From Amia ocellicauda (Eukaryota > Chordata > Actinopteri > Amiiformes > Amiidae), in the NCBI RefSeq assembly GCF_036373705.1, contig NC_089852.1:31509707-31573706 (forward strand): a stretch of DNA of 64,000 nt, written 5' to 3'. Of this stretch, positions 10,021-20,289 are shown piece after piece. Each line of letters begins with the position of its first letter. Position 1 is the stretch's first letter. The position numbers and the translations under genes were made by a program. The notes beneath the pieces were generated by a model, which worked only from the letters and a program-made list of their open reading frames with translations, ran no database searches and had not been told where the DNA came from.

Positions 10021-10697
10021 TCAGAAATTCTGATCAGTCTTTATTTCAATGCTGATGGTGTCGAATTGATCCATGCTAAGGGGTACATAGTGAGGCTTAT
10101 CATATAACAGCGTAACAAACTTGCCTTCTTCCCCTTTTTTAGGTACACAGCGCAGAAGTGGGGCATAAGTGTCACCCACTAATTGGTGTTCAATTATATC
10201 AGTATAAACATACATGTGGTTAAAACCCACAGTAATATCCACAGGATGGGGCGATTTCCCCCCCCCCCCTTCTCGGGAATGAACCCCAAGACGTGTGCAA
10301 GCTGGCCCCTGGTAAAAAACAATATACTTGAATCCCCGAAAATGCTCACACTTCTACTAATATAGTTGTATTGAAAATTTACCTTGGGCGATGTGGGGAC
10401 AGCCTTGAGAGCATTATTCATGGCTGTTAACAATACATCAATGTTTTTATAGTAGCTTTGTGATATTTCATAATACCAGTTTGTATCAGTTGTCTCAGAA
10501 TGCAATTCAAAGCTCTGTTTCCTGTCAAACGTATTGACAGTCATGGGGTAGTGCATCTCCACCATCCCTACCTCCCATTTACCTGATAGATCCATGGATT
10601 TGTCTAGATGATCAATAAAGTTGGAGCTCTTGTTATTAGGAAATAGATCCTGTGAGGCGTTGCTGGTTAAAGTCAGGTAAAATCCATTTTCACTCAT
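10021..10697 (-). pseudogene. Vertex (minor capsid/penton-like) protein of the Polinton
   Basis: The frame from the ATG at 10697 (MSENGFYLTLTSNASQD) contains SGKWEVGMVEMHYPMTVN and runs to the C11 tract at about 10260-10270; from there the neighbouring frame continues (GFNHMYVYTDIIEHQLVGD) to a stop at 10021. The total, about 225 codons, and the position between integrase and the basic virion protein fit the single-jelly-roll vertex protein of Polintons. The start lies 13 bases past the integrase stop. One frameshift, at the homopolymer, is the only clear lesion, so this is the best preserved gene of the cassette. A sequencing slip at the C-run is possible. Assignment as vertex protein is family knowledge recalled without a search. 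Confidence 0.7.
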
Positions 10698-10709
10698 TTT
10701 TTGAGCCTC

Positions 10710-11811
10710 TCACAACCCCTGTGCTATGTCTTTCACCTCTGAAGTGTTGATCCAACTATTAAATTTAACCCCCCACCCCAGCCATTTGACTAAAACTTGT
10801 TTATTTCTGCCACGACCTCTCGAGTCTAAAATGTTTTGTATATGATATACTCTGTCAACATTCGGGTTTATCTTTTGTAACTCTTCTGTGTAAAACTGAC
10901 CTTTTATCTCATCACCAGCATAATCTTTTAGTTTGTAAATGGGTCTTAATCCAGGCACACATTCTTTGACTATGAAAATCTCATCAGTGAATGTCTGCTA
11001 ATACCCCTTTTCAAATTTCCCTTTTATCCTCGATACTCTCACATGATCACCTTGTTTAAACTTTAATATTGAAGGTTTGCTTTTTAAAAATGACCCATAC
11101 ACTGTACTCCATACCCTCAGGGCATTGTCAGGGGTCTACTGGACGTTCCTTGACAGTTCTATGGAATGTGTAATTGTAACTGCGCACCAGGTCTGGTAAG
11201 ACATCCACATACCTAAAAGTATTCACAGTTGTAAAGTACTTCCACATTTTCGATTTTATAGTCTTATTGAACGTCTCTACCACACTGGCTTTCACTTTAC
11301 TGTTTGTCACAAAATGTACAATTTGGTGTTGATTGAGAAGACTTTGAAAAACCTGGTTGAGGAATTCTTTCCCCTGATCTGTCTGCAGTTTCTTCGGAAC
11401 GCGCCCTTGGGTGAATATTCTTTTAAAGGCTGCACACACTTGCTTACCCGTTTTGTTTTTTAATGGTACTGCCCAGGCATATTTGGACAACACATCTATA
11501 CAGGTTAGAATGTATTTCATACCGTTATTGAACTTTGAGAACTGACCCATTTCCACCAGGTCCACCTGCCATTGTCAGTCAATGTCTTGTACTAGTGTCA
11601 AGTTCCCCTTAAACCTCATCCGCGCTGGTTTGTGCACTGAATATGTGTATTGATCCGATAACCATTGTGAAACATGTTCTCTTTTCACATGGGCACCCTT
11701 TGCTCTGGCACTTCTTAGTAGTGTATCGATTCCCCCAAAACTTCCTGCTTCACTGGGTGTATAATATATCTCTTTTAATCTCTTTTCATAGCTCATTCTA
11801 TAACGATTCAA
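10710..11811 (-). pseudogene. Polinton integrase (retroviral-type DDE core plus chromodomain)
   Basis: An N-terminal segment at 11811-11575 (KLKEIYYTPSEAGSFGG-like in the visible frame) ends at a TGA. After it the rve core gives VDLVEMGQFSKF (first Asp), TDQGKEFLNQVF (second Asp) and SVVETFNKTIKS (Glu). A frameshift near 11135 and a TAG near 10999 precede the C-terminal chromodomain at 10958-10710 (VDRVYHIQNIL, QVLVKWLGWG, NSWIN). Integrases of this type insert Polintons into the host genome, and a chromodomain at the end is typical. The enzyme is inactive because of at least three lesions. It leads the minus-strand cassette; upstream sequence changes character at about 11830, near the presumed element edge. 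Confidence 0.88.
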
Positions 11812-11851
11812 TAATACCTGTTGCCCTTAACAACTTATACTAAGTAGTAAC

Positions 11852-11934
11852 ACTCAGGTGGCCAAGTGTTTAAGGTGTTGGGCTTAAGATCCAATGGACA
11901 TATGGCCATGTGGGTTTGAATACCAATCTGGGTA
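11852..11934 (+). repeat. tRNA-Leu(UAA)-like sequence, probable SINE head or tRNA pseudogene
   Basis: The segment folds like a class II tRNA: acceptor ACTCAG pairs with CTGGGT, A-box-like GGCCAAGTGTTTAAGG, anticodon loop with CTTAAGA (anticodon TAA), variable arm, B-box-like GGGTTTGAATACC. It closely resembles vertebrate tRNA-Leu(UAA), but the D-arm, T-loop (GGTTTGAAT instead of GGTTCGAAT) and variable arm are altered. About 150 bp of unrelated body follows and ends near AATAAAAGACTG, which favours a SINE over a bare tRNA gene. Confidence 0.65.
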
Positions 11935-12281
11935 AATGCTCTTTGTTCTTATTCTGGCTGCTGTAGGATTTGGGCAGGGGAGACTGTTGGTCACCCGTGT
12001 CAGTATCTAAGCTCACTGTTTACTTCTGACCTGATACCATGTTTTCATGTTTAGATTGGTCACAATAAAAGACTGACATTGACACATATTTTACTGAGTC
12101 TCGTTATTATTTTTTTAATTTACAACAACAGTATCATAAAACATTATAACCTTAAAAACGCAGTTTATGCTATTAAACATTACACCTCCACACCAGCCGG
12201 GTGAGATGCCCTTGGACCCTCACCATGATGGATGTCACCCTAACAAAATGGCTATCATCTTACCAGATGACCTATGACCTT

Positions 12282-12330
12282 ACAAATGGCCGATATCATC
12301 CAAGATGGCCGATATCAGCCAAGATGGTTG
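12282..12330 (+). repeat. Short tandem repeat (AAGATGGCCGATATCA-type)
   Basis: Three diverged copies of a 15-17-bp unit (AAATGGCCGATATCATCC, AAGATGGCCGATATCAGCC, AAGATGGTTGACATCC) lie in tandem. Confidence 0.7.
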
Positions 12331-12522
12331 ACATCCAAAATGTTAGAGTGAAGACTGACACAATCGATATTACAGCTGTGGTTTTGCTGAGTTATGCAAT
12401 ATTCCTGTATTTTTTTTTAAAAGCTCATTTCATATGCTATTGCAAACCCAGAACATTTAGAAAAAAAAATCCAAATAATTTCTAAACTATAGAAAACATG
12501 AGGGCCATCATTACAATACCAT

Positions 12523-13936
12523 TCATGTTTTTTGTTCTTCTTGAACAGTAGGAAATAGGGATATGTGTTTAATTTTAATAAAATTTGCTGAAATATTAAA
12601 TGTATTCCTTTTAAAAACAGAGGAAAGAATTAACAGTTCGTCCATACATAGAGGTACACCACTATCTGCCATTATAATTGTTTTTGGAAGATGTGTCACT
12701 TTTGTGTTTTTAATAAAGCAATTCGAGTCTGAATTTTCACACTGCAAGCATTTTATTTGGGGGGGCATTTCATAGTTTAACGAAATATATTCTTCAGATC
12801 CGTTTTGATTAATGTTTGGAGAGACTACAACTTGTATTGTTGCTTGTTTTGTATGCGCTACAGGTTCATGTTTACATTTCGTGCATTGAATTACATGCAA
12901 TATCTGTTTGTGAAGCAAATCTTCTGAAAGACATGTTTCGGAGAAATGGCTATCCATGTAATTACATACCATTTCTACCATATTTTCACTGTCTATGTGA
13001 TTACTAAAAGAGGGCTTAATAAGGGGGGTGTTTGGGGGGTTTCTCAATCTTTGCAGACAATGTTTCAATGAGTTATTTGGATTCACTGTCGTTGCATGTT
13101 CTAATTGGTGTAATATTTCTTTAATTGCTGTAGTACAGTTAAGAAAATTTGAAATGACAGTAAATATGGGTTTTTTTTTTATTTACCTCTGTAGTTGCTG
13201 CAGTCTCAACTAAAAGAACATCCATATCTTTAGGAAAATGTGTGCCCTCTTCAACTCCAACTCCATAGGTACCTGTGCCTTTTGAAGTTGCAGCTGGAAT
13301 GACTGCTTAAATCCCCTATTCTCTCTAAGAAGTAAAAAACTCCAGTTGTTTCTTCTTGATTGCAGTCTGGAGATTCAGATGTAATGGAGATATTGTTAGG
13401 TTTTATTTCGCAGTTCTCATTATTAATAATGACCACCTCTATATATGGAGGTACCTTGGTGACAGATTATTGATTTGAGATAATATTCAATTTCAGCACA
13501 ATCTTCCGATTCACATTTTGTATTGCGGGACGCTGAAACTCTAGTTCACAATACACCTGTATGCTGTGCCCGTGGTAACTGAATTACAATGAAGTCTGGG
13601 AATGATTGAAAAACTTGTTTTCTAAATAGCGACCACCACAGAGAGAACACATATGTGGAGATTGTTCGTCGTACAATCTGTCATTTAAAAGTTGGTTTAA
13701 AGATGTGGGCACATTACTTAATTGAACAGTAATCAACGCACTAAGATTTAGTTTGTTGCTACTGGACACAATAAATTCACCAACCCTCTTGGCATACCAG
13801 TCCTCTGTGCAATTAATAATTCAGAACATGCTTCAAATTTCTGGTATAATATTATTATAGTCAAGATACATTGCATAACTGAGTTAAACCAACAGTTATT
13901 ATATTTATTTGAAAATCTGCAAATGTATTTAACCAT
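12523..13936 (-). pseudogene. Ubiquitin-specific protease (C19)-like region of a DNA transposon
   Basis: A Cys-box-like motif, NKYNNCWFNSVMQCIL, lies at about 13909-13862. Downstream are a zinc-ribbon pair MCSLCGG near 13660 with PDFIVIQLPRA near 13600, and, at 13086-12523, a second pair IQCTKCKHEP and CLQCENSDSNC with LPKTIIM. These are typical of USP finger and palm elements. The reading frame is broken near 13770, 13550 and 13250. Two Cys-pair plus LPxxxI sets imply either a duplicated domain or two adjacent protease pieces. USPs remove ubiquitin from proteins; here it would be carried by the element as a possible defence against host degradation, an inference. It directly follows the transposase on the same strand, possibly as one fused polypeptide (the frames nearly abut at 13940). 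Confidence 0.55.
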
Positions 13937-14182
13937 TCTTAACGTGGATTTAGGCCCTATTTAGACGCGTCTTTGCTACTTTGTCCATCTGAATCAATTA
14001 CATTAGTCATAGAATTAGTAGAAGGTGGCTTTTGGAAAGAAGGTTTAAGGTTTTTTGGGAGCGGTTTCTTTTTGTTCCACTGTTCTTCTGCTTCCAGTAC
14101 TATGCATTTTCTTTTATGCGTTTTTAATCTAATTTTATCACAGAAGTCTCTTTCTCTAGCCTTATAAAGTATGGGTAGCTTT

Positions 14183-14690
14183 TGTAACGAGGTACGGGGT
14201 TGGGCTACTGCAGCCAGTGAATTTTAGGTGGGGAACAATGCCAAAACACAGGAAGACAAACCAAGGAAGAGGGTAAATACAGCCCCAGGCTGTTGGTTTA
14301 TTTTAGTTCCGCCTCGGATATTGGGAAAAAAGTGAAAACAAAAGCCTATCTCTTTGTAAGGAGCGCTATCTGTAACAGGGATGGTCTGCTACCCAAAACA
14401 AAATCCCTAACTAGCTGTTTCCCAGGGTTAACAAAAACAGACAAAACAAACAAAAGTCTTGAGGGGTTAGGCAGTCTCGTGGTCAAAAGGGTTCCAGGGG
14501 TCTTCAACAGGGTCGTAGTCTTCCAAAACAATCCAAACACCGCTCGAGGTCCTTATCCAGTCCAAGTTGTCATCCAGTTTTCAATTCAGTTAGTTAGTGT
14601 CCGTTCTTTGCTCCTCAAGCCACCCTCCTTGTCTTTCTTTCTTTCTTTCCACTCCCCAACTTCTTAGACAAAGAAGGAACCACAAGGTTA
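14183..14690 (-). repeat. 3' LTR, truncated
   Basis: It matches the right LTR from TGTAACGAGGT to about AAGAAGGAACCACA, apart from small differences such as loss of CCTTGGACAGCTAAG near 14415. The match stops near 14690, where gag/protease coding sequence begins. Confidence 0.85.
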
Positions 14691-15836
14691 CATCTTTTCA
14701 TGTCCCCATGTATGCAGGTAATTGAAATGGGAGCAAGCCGCTTCCTCTGGGTTTTAGGCATGATGTCAGGGATCACCAAGGTGACCATGCTGCCTGAATC
14801 CAGCAGGGCATCAACGTCACGGCCTCCTACATTGACCAGGCTGAGACGGGGAGGTTCATTACTGGAACCCCCCTGGGTGGATCTCACACGACAGGGTTTG
14901 GCTGCGGCCATGCTTACCTGCATGGGTTTCTCTCTCTTGGGGCAGTTCCAGGATATATGTCCTTTGTCCCTGCAGATAAAACATTCCCATCCGTCTCTGT
15001 CAACCATTCCCCTGGTGGTTTCCTGGGGTTCTGGGTGGGTGTTGCTTTCCTGTCGCTGGTGATCACTCCTGGCCATCCAGTTCAGGGGCAGGGGTGAAGT
15101 GGGGCGCTGTTGTTCTGCCCCCCTGGGGTTCTTCTTCTTCTCCCCGGGTTTCTCAACCCTCTGTGGCTTGAACAGTTCGTTTGAGGCATGGCATCGCTCC
15201 ACCAAGTCCACAACTGCATCAGCGGTGGTAGGGCTACACTGGCTGACTATTTTTTTTAGTTCATAAGGCAGACCCCTAATGAACCGGTCCACAACAATTC
15301 GTTGCACCATGGCCCCTGGGTTGAGGCTCTCCGGTTCTAACCATTTCTTGGCCAAGTGGATCAAGTCAAACATTTGAGATGCTTGCTCTGTTTGAAATGT
15401 CCAAGCATGGAACCGCTGAGCCCGTAACGCTGGGGTGACCCCTATCCGAGCAAGAATTTATCTTTAATTTCTTGTAATCATTGGCATCGGCGGCCTCCAA
15501 GTCGGAGCAGGCTTTTTGTGCTTCCCCACAGAGGAACGGGGCAAGGATTCCGGCCCACTTTTCCTCCGGCCAGCCTTCACGCTCAGCCATCCATTCGAAT
15601 GTCTTCAGGAAGGCTTCCACGTCATCAGCCGGAGTCATTTTCTGTAGGAATCATGTAGCGACGATGGGGACTGATGCTGCTTGGAAGCTCAGCTTGGCAG
15701 CAGCGAGTTCAACAGATATCCTCTGCATGTCCAGCTCCATCTTCTGCGGACATCTTCGCTGTTCTTCCAGCAGGAGGCGGTTGGTCTCCTGTTGAGCCTG
15801 GTTGGCTGTAACTAGTTGTTTCAGCAGATCATCCAT
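14691..15836 (-). pseudogene. Gag with SCAN-like capsid, zinc knuckle and start of protease
   Basis: The start at 15836 (MDDLLKQLVTANQAQQETN) gives a coiled-coil-like N-terminus, then an in-frame TGA near 15651 and a continuation (MTPADDVEAFLKTFEWMAER). A frameshift near 15440 leads to a SCAN-like segment (FDLIHLAKKWLEPESLNPGA, RFIRGLPYELKKIVSQ), a CCHC knuckle (CFICRDKGHISWNCP) and the protease active-site block LLDSGSMVTL. Gag forms the particle and binds RNA. SCAN-related capsids are typical of a vertebrate Ty3/Gypsy lineage. Reverse transcriptase, RNase H and integrase are absent through deletion. The final residues run into LTR sequence at about 14690. Confidence 0.82.
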
Positions 15837-15892
15837 GTTCTTTTTTCAGGTTCTACGTTGTGAACTCTGAAGGTGCCCGCATTCTCCACCAC

Positions 15893-16643
15893 TGTAACGA
15901 GGTGCGGGGTTGGGCTACTGCAGCCAATGAATGTTAGGCGGGGAACAATGCCAAAATACAGGAAGACAAACCAAGGAAGAGGGTAAATACAGCCTCAGGC
16001 TGTTGGTTTATTTTAGTTCCGCCTCAGATATTGGGAAAAAAGTGAAAACAAAAGCCTAGCTCTTTGTAAGGAGCGCTATCTGTAACAGGGATGGTCTGCT
16101 ACCCAAAACAAAATCCCTAACTAGCCTTGGACAGCTAAGCTGTTTCCCAGGGTTAACAAAAACAGACAAAACAAACAAAAGTCTTGAGGGGTTAGGCAGT
16201 CTCGTGGTCAAAAGGGTTCCAGGGGTCTTCACCAGGGTCGTAGTCTTCCAAAACAATCCAAACGCCGCTCGAGGTCCTCAGCCAGTCCAAGTTGTCATCC
16301 AGTTTTCAATTCAGTTAGTTTGTCCGTTCTTTGATCCTCAAGCCGCCCTCCTTGTCTGTCTTTCTTTCTTTCCACTCCCCAACTTCTAAGACAAAGAAGG
16401 AATCACAGGGTGAGTTTTATATAGCCTGCACTGATCAGCCGCACCTGCTTGCAGTCTGGGTGATTAGTAATCACAGGCAGGTGTGGCTGTTCTGCTGCCT
16501 TGCCAGTGTTTTTCCACCAGCTGTCCATGGTCCTGATCCATGGAGGGTCTGGCTCTGCTGTCCATGGTCCTGTCTATGGCAAAAGAGAGCTTTAGGGCAG
16601 GCACATAGCAGTGATCGAAGACTCGGCCCCTCACCTCGTTACA
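15893..16643 (-). repeat. 5' LTR, complete (751 bp)
   Basis: It starts TGTAACGAGG and ends CCTCGTTACA on the plus strand, so the ends are also inverted repeats of each other. Just inside it, on the minus strand, GTGGTGGAGAATGCGGG could be the primer binding site; the tRNA was not identified. Confidence 0.88.
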
Positions 16644-18313
16644 CTTTTTAACACACTCGTCAATTCGAAAATTTTCATTGTTCAAATATAGGACTTTAAT
16701 CTTTTTTAAATTGACTTCGCAAAAAGACGTTGTTTTATCCACATAACAGTTCTGTTATATCTGTATCTACCGAAACTGCCAATCAATAAATCAGACCAAA
16801 TAAGAAGAACTGGAAGGAACAAAGAGAAAAGCTTTTCTAAAAGAATTGTTCCATTGTAAAAGTTTGTGCTAGAAGCTTGACAATGTTTAGTCTTTTTGTG
16901 CTTTACTTTTTATTTTTTGAAAATGATCGAGGAAAGGTGATTTTATTTTCTCATCCTTTATAAAAATGTAATCTAAAATTTAATTCGACTCTGGAGTTGA
17001 TTGTGGTTTATTTATGTGTTCTACTCTACTTTTAAGTTTACCTATGGTTTGATATACCAGAGTATTATTGTACTTACAACCCAGAATAATGAAGATTTCA
17101 TAAACAAATGAAGAGACCTCCTCGAGGCTGGTAGAATTAACTAAAATGCTGAATATATACATTCCTACTCTATAGCACTCATCCTTTCCACTATATTGTT
17201 TTTTGCATATTTCACTAGCCTGTTTCATTAAGTGACTTTTACAGGATCTAATGATTGTAAATTTAAGATTGTCTTCGTTTGCTGTTCCATTTACAATTTT
17301 CCAGCAACGAGCTAGATACCCTTCCATGTTTTCGCCATTGAATACTTTTGCAGATGCTTGCAGCAGCACTATAGACCTGTCGCTGTTAATTTGTACAGGT
17401 AAAGTGTTATGTTTTTCTTTCATGGTCTCTAATAACCCTTAGGAAATGTTCCATTGCACTTTGTGTGTGCCCCCTTTTTACTAATTATAAAAGCAATGGG
17501 GACAGATACATGGGGTGCAACAGGACTGCATTTGGTTTTAATCATTCCACCTGTTGCATCCCAGAAAGCCGGACTTCTACGAGTAATTTTGTGCCAAAGC
17601 CTTATACCCCCTTCTGTAAAACATATTTTAAGTGGTACCACCTGTATAATTTGTATAAAACCCTTAAAGTAAGAGCTGTTTGCATCCTCCTCTTCCATGT
17701 TTTTCTGGAGAATCTGTAGTATAGTTATTTAATCTGCATGCATGTATGTATTACTAAGGTGCTCTGATTAAATTTTTCTCAACACCGCAGTGTTTGATCC
17801 AATACCTGTTCTGTTATACGCAGCTAATGAGTTGGTGTCTGCATTTACTAAACACTCATTATATAATTGATGACTTCTCAAATTGTAATTGTTTACCCAA
17901 ATTATATCTCTCGGTGCTCCTGAATGGCCTGGCCTGAATGTAGTATCGACCCCCTGTATAATATATTAAAACATAATGTTTTGGGATTTTCAAGAGTTAT
18001 TTGAAAATTTGTGTGGGCAATAGCCACATATCTTAAGATGTGCTTTGTTACTTACTCTTTTACGCACGGTGCTAAAGCTAAGTTTTTAAAAGTTACAACA
18101 CAGTAAGGGTTAGATTCCTTAATTTTATTAGCAAATATACCTTCCCACATGTATTTCTGAAAATATCTTCCTTTTATATATGTCTTTAAATGTAACCAGA
18201 CTTCAAATGTCAAAGTAAATTAGGCGGTTTTGAGAATGGTGGCCTTAAAATAATCTAATGTCGCCTTTTCCGACAAAATGCATTTTAATGTATCTGGGCT
18301 GACAACAGGATTT

Positions 18314-18976
18314 TCATAATCTTCCTCCTCTACTATATTTGTATCCTCGAGAAAACCATTGCCCTTCAACATGTTCTCTGTTATCTACAATATCAGTGCT
18401 TAAACTAACATCCGATATTTTAGAGGGGGGGTTAAAATAATCATTATCATTATTGACAGAAATAGATTGTGTGTATTCTGAATTGTTGCTAATGATATCT
18501 GTGCTGTCGCCTAATTCGGTCCTTGCGATATAATCATCTAGGTTTATATCTGTTTGCACTGCTGTGTTTATATATTGTTTGGGTTGGGGTACATGTGAGC
18601 TTGTCGTGGGAATGATATCTTTGCATGTTTTAATAAACTTAGAAGTACTTTGCGGGTTCTTGCCTACTATCGTAAACCTTGTCTGTGTTGGGTTTACCTG
18701 TACTTTACACATCTCTGAGCTACAAACAAAGCTTGTTGAATCAATACTGCCTGTGACTGGAATACCAGCGCATTCAAAATGGTACCATTGATTACAAATA
18801 TCACAGGCCAGCATTGCTCTTTTAGTTTTATTAGGGGATTTACAAATACAATGCAATTTAATTTTTTTTTTTTGCGGTTGTGTTACCCACCCTTCACTAA
18901 TTATTTTCTTATCGAGTTTCCTTTTCATATTTTGATTTGTAGGCCTAATATGTGATTCATCAGAAATATCTACCAA
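18314..18976 (-). pseudogene. PHD-finger ORF of the same transposon
   Basis: The 220-aa frame begins MVDISDESHIRPTNQN and has a basic stretch (PQKKKIKL) followed by a PHD/C4HC3-type finger: HCICKSPN, MLACDICNQWYHFECAGI, then SFVCSSEMC. The DxCxxWYHxxC spacing is characteristic. The rest is acidic and low complexity. PHD fingers usually read histone tails; in a transposon this could steer insertion, an inference. The frame is shifted at about 18350, where the adjacent frame (LEDTNIVEEEDYENPVVS) continues into the transposase, so the finger was probably N-terminal to it in one protein. Confidence 0.7.
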
Positions 18977-19055
18977 AACTGTGTGTATATTGTCATTTTG
19001 ACATATTCTTTCTGTATTAGTTGTTTGACTATTTTAGCTTTATTAATCTCACCCA

Positions 19056-19262
19056 CTAGTGTTTGTATATTATTTCAATCTTCCTTCCAAATTCTAGACA
19101 ACATAAGTCTACTTTTTCTTGAAGCTGCAGTTCGTGTGTGTGGCCAGTGTAATATTGCCAAAAATCTGCATTATTTATAGAATGTGTGGTGGTTTCCTTA
19201 ACTTGATTTATTGCAACAGATATTGCTGCGTAATCTAATTTGTTTTGTTTTTTGCCTTTCAA
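19056..19262 (-). pseudogene. Short upstream frame, possible N-terminus of the transposon protein
   Basis: A 68-aa frame (begins MKGKKQNKLDYAAISVAINQ) lies 80 bp upstream of the PHD ORF on the same strand. No motif is recognised. It may be the N-terminal end of the PHD-transposase protein, separated by a frameshift, or noise. Confidence 0.3.
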
Positions 19263-19362
19263 TTTCTTATGTTTTACGTGTTCAGTATTTTTTGTTTCAC
19301 TGCCTCCTTTGAGCTTTAGATGGTCAGTTCCACCTGTGTAAACATGTACCTCAGCTTCTGCC

Positions 19363-19650
19363 CGTCTCCCTCTCTCCAGACTGCCTCCCTTCTGCCTGTC
19401 TCTCTCTCTCCAGACTGCCTCCCTGCTGCCTTACCCTCTCCCTCCAGACTGCCTCCCTGCTGCCCGTCTCCCTCTCTCTCTCCCTCTCCAGACTGCCTCC
19501 CTGCTGCCTGTCTCTCTCTCTCTCCAGACTGCCTCCCTGCTGCCCTACCTCTCTCTCCAGACTGCCTCCCTGCTGCCTGTCTCTCTCTCTCTCCAGACTG
19601 CCTCCTTGCTGTCTTACCTCTCTCTCTCTCTCTCTAGACTGCCTCCCTGC
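19363..19650 (+). repeat. Minisatellite, unit about 35-50 bp (CTCCAGACTGCCTCCCTGCTGCC)
   Basis: Seven or more copies of CCAGACTGCCTCCCTGCTGC, separated by variable CT-rich stretches (CTCTCTCT), run in tandem. Long frames in both directions here are products of the repeat. Confidence 0.93.
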
Positions 19651-20289
19651 TGTGACAGACTTTCTACTACCTATCGTGGCCCTCACTGCTTTTCTGCTAT
19701 TCTTCATTCCTTTCCCGTTTGTCTTTTCCTTCCCCTCTCTGTTCTCAACCTGTCCCTCAACTTGTCTGTATGCCTTAGGGTAGCACATCTACATCACTAA
19801 CATGGCACTTATGGCCACCATTGACATCCTGTAAGCAGTTGAAAGGCATACGTCTTTAAATGGAAACTATATAGTGTACCACAGTGAAGTGAGATTATGT
19901 ATATATTTTTAAGATGTAAACATACAGAAGACAATTCAAGTATACAGAAATCGGATCTTTCCAAATATTTTATTGGTAGTATTTTACATGAGCACATGGA
20001 CACACACTCAACACAAAACTATCATAATATGGTACAGTTTATTACATGTGACAGGTTAATATATAAATATATCCATACTTACTCTGTAGAGCTCTCGAAA
20101 CCGCTCAGCTGCAGCCTTCCTGCTGACTCCACGGCTCACATCAGACTTTTGAATGGATTTCGTCTCTGTTGTAGTGCAGTTGTCCCTGTCACAACAACCC
20201 GTGGGGTTACACCTGCACGTGCCTTTCTGGGTGCAGCAGGGGGGGTTGTGTTCCCTGGTGGAACACAAAGGTGTACATATGCTGCACAC

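Larger units (their letters stand above)
5318..11830. mobile_element. Decayed Polinton/Maverick (adintovirus-like) element
   Basis: Seven gene remnants fit one virus-like transposon: retroviral-type integrase with chromodomain, vertex protein, basic virion protein, major capsid protein and adenovirus-type protease on the minus strand, and two small virion-type genes on the plus strand. Integrase, double-jelly-roll capsid and adenain-type protease together are diagnostic of Polintons and adintoviruses. Type-B DNA polymerase and packaging ATPase were not found, and no long terminal inverted repeat could be identified. Every gene has at least one stop or frameshift, so the copy is an old endogenous remnant. 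A Tc1 fragment abuts its left side and a MITE is inserted at 8996-9741. Spacing between minus genes is very tight (2-30 bp), as in a compact viral genome. Boundaries are approximate. Confidence 0.85.
14183..16643 (-). mobile_element. Ty3/Gypsy-type LTR retrotransposon, pol deleted
   Basis: The termini are TGTAACGAGG at 14183 and CCTCGTTACA at 16643, flanked by the 4-bp target duplication CTTT (14179-14182 and 16644-16647). The full LTR is at the right, gag lies inside on the minus strand and a truncated LTR at the left. The internal region ends just after the start of protease (DALLDSGSMVTLV) and jumps straight into the middle of the 3' LTR, so most of pol and about 240 bp of LTR are missing. 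The two LTRs are close in sequence, suggesting a fairly recent insertion. It sits inside the MULE-like transposase frame. Confidence 0.88.
13940..18350 (-). pseudogene. MULE-like DDE transposase remnant, split by an LTR element
   Basis: Coding pieces lie at about 18350-17720, 17698-17429 and 17423-16644, and resume at 14182-13940 after the LTR insertion. Blocks seen: TYIKGRYFQKYMWEGIFANK, GVDTTFRPGHSGAPRDIIW, IRLWHKITRRSPAFWDATGG (likely first catalytic Asp), INSDRSIVLLQASAKVFNGE (likely second Asp), YLARCWKIVNG. The DATG block and the D-S-x-LL/FN block resemble MULE-type and related animal DDE transposases; the exact superfamily is not certain (KDZ or IS3EU-like elements are alternatives). 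Removing the LTR element with one copy of its CTTT duplication restores an open frame from DECVKK into LPILYKAR. Several stops and frameshifts show decay. Upstream is a PHD-finger ORF, downstream the USP-like region. Confidence 0.55.

Noticed and set aside
11852..11934. Functional tRNA gene
   Set aside because: D-arm, T-loop and variable arm carry mismatches to tRNA-Leu, and a SINE-like body follows.
19351..19788. Arg/Glu-rich minus frame across the minisatellite
   Set aside because: It is a translation of the CT-rich tandem repeat in another frame.
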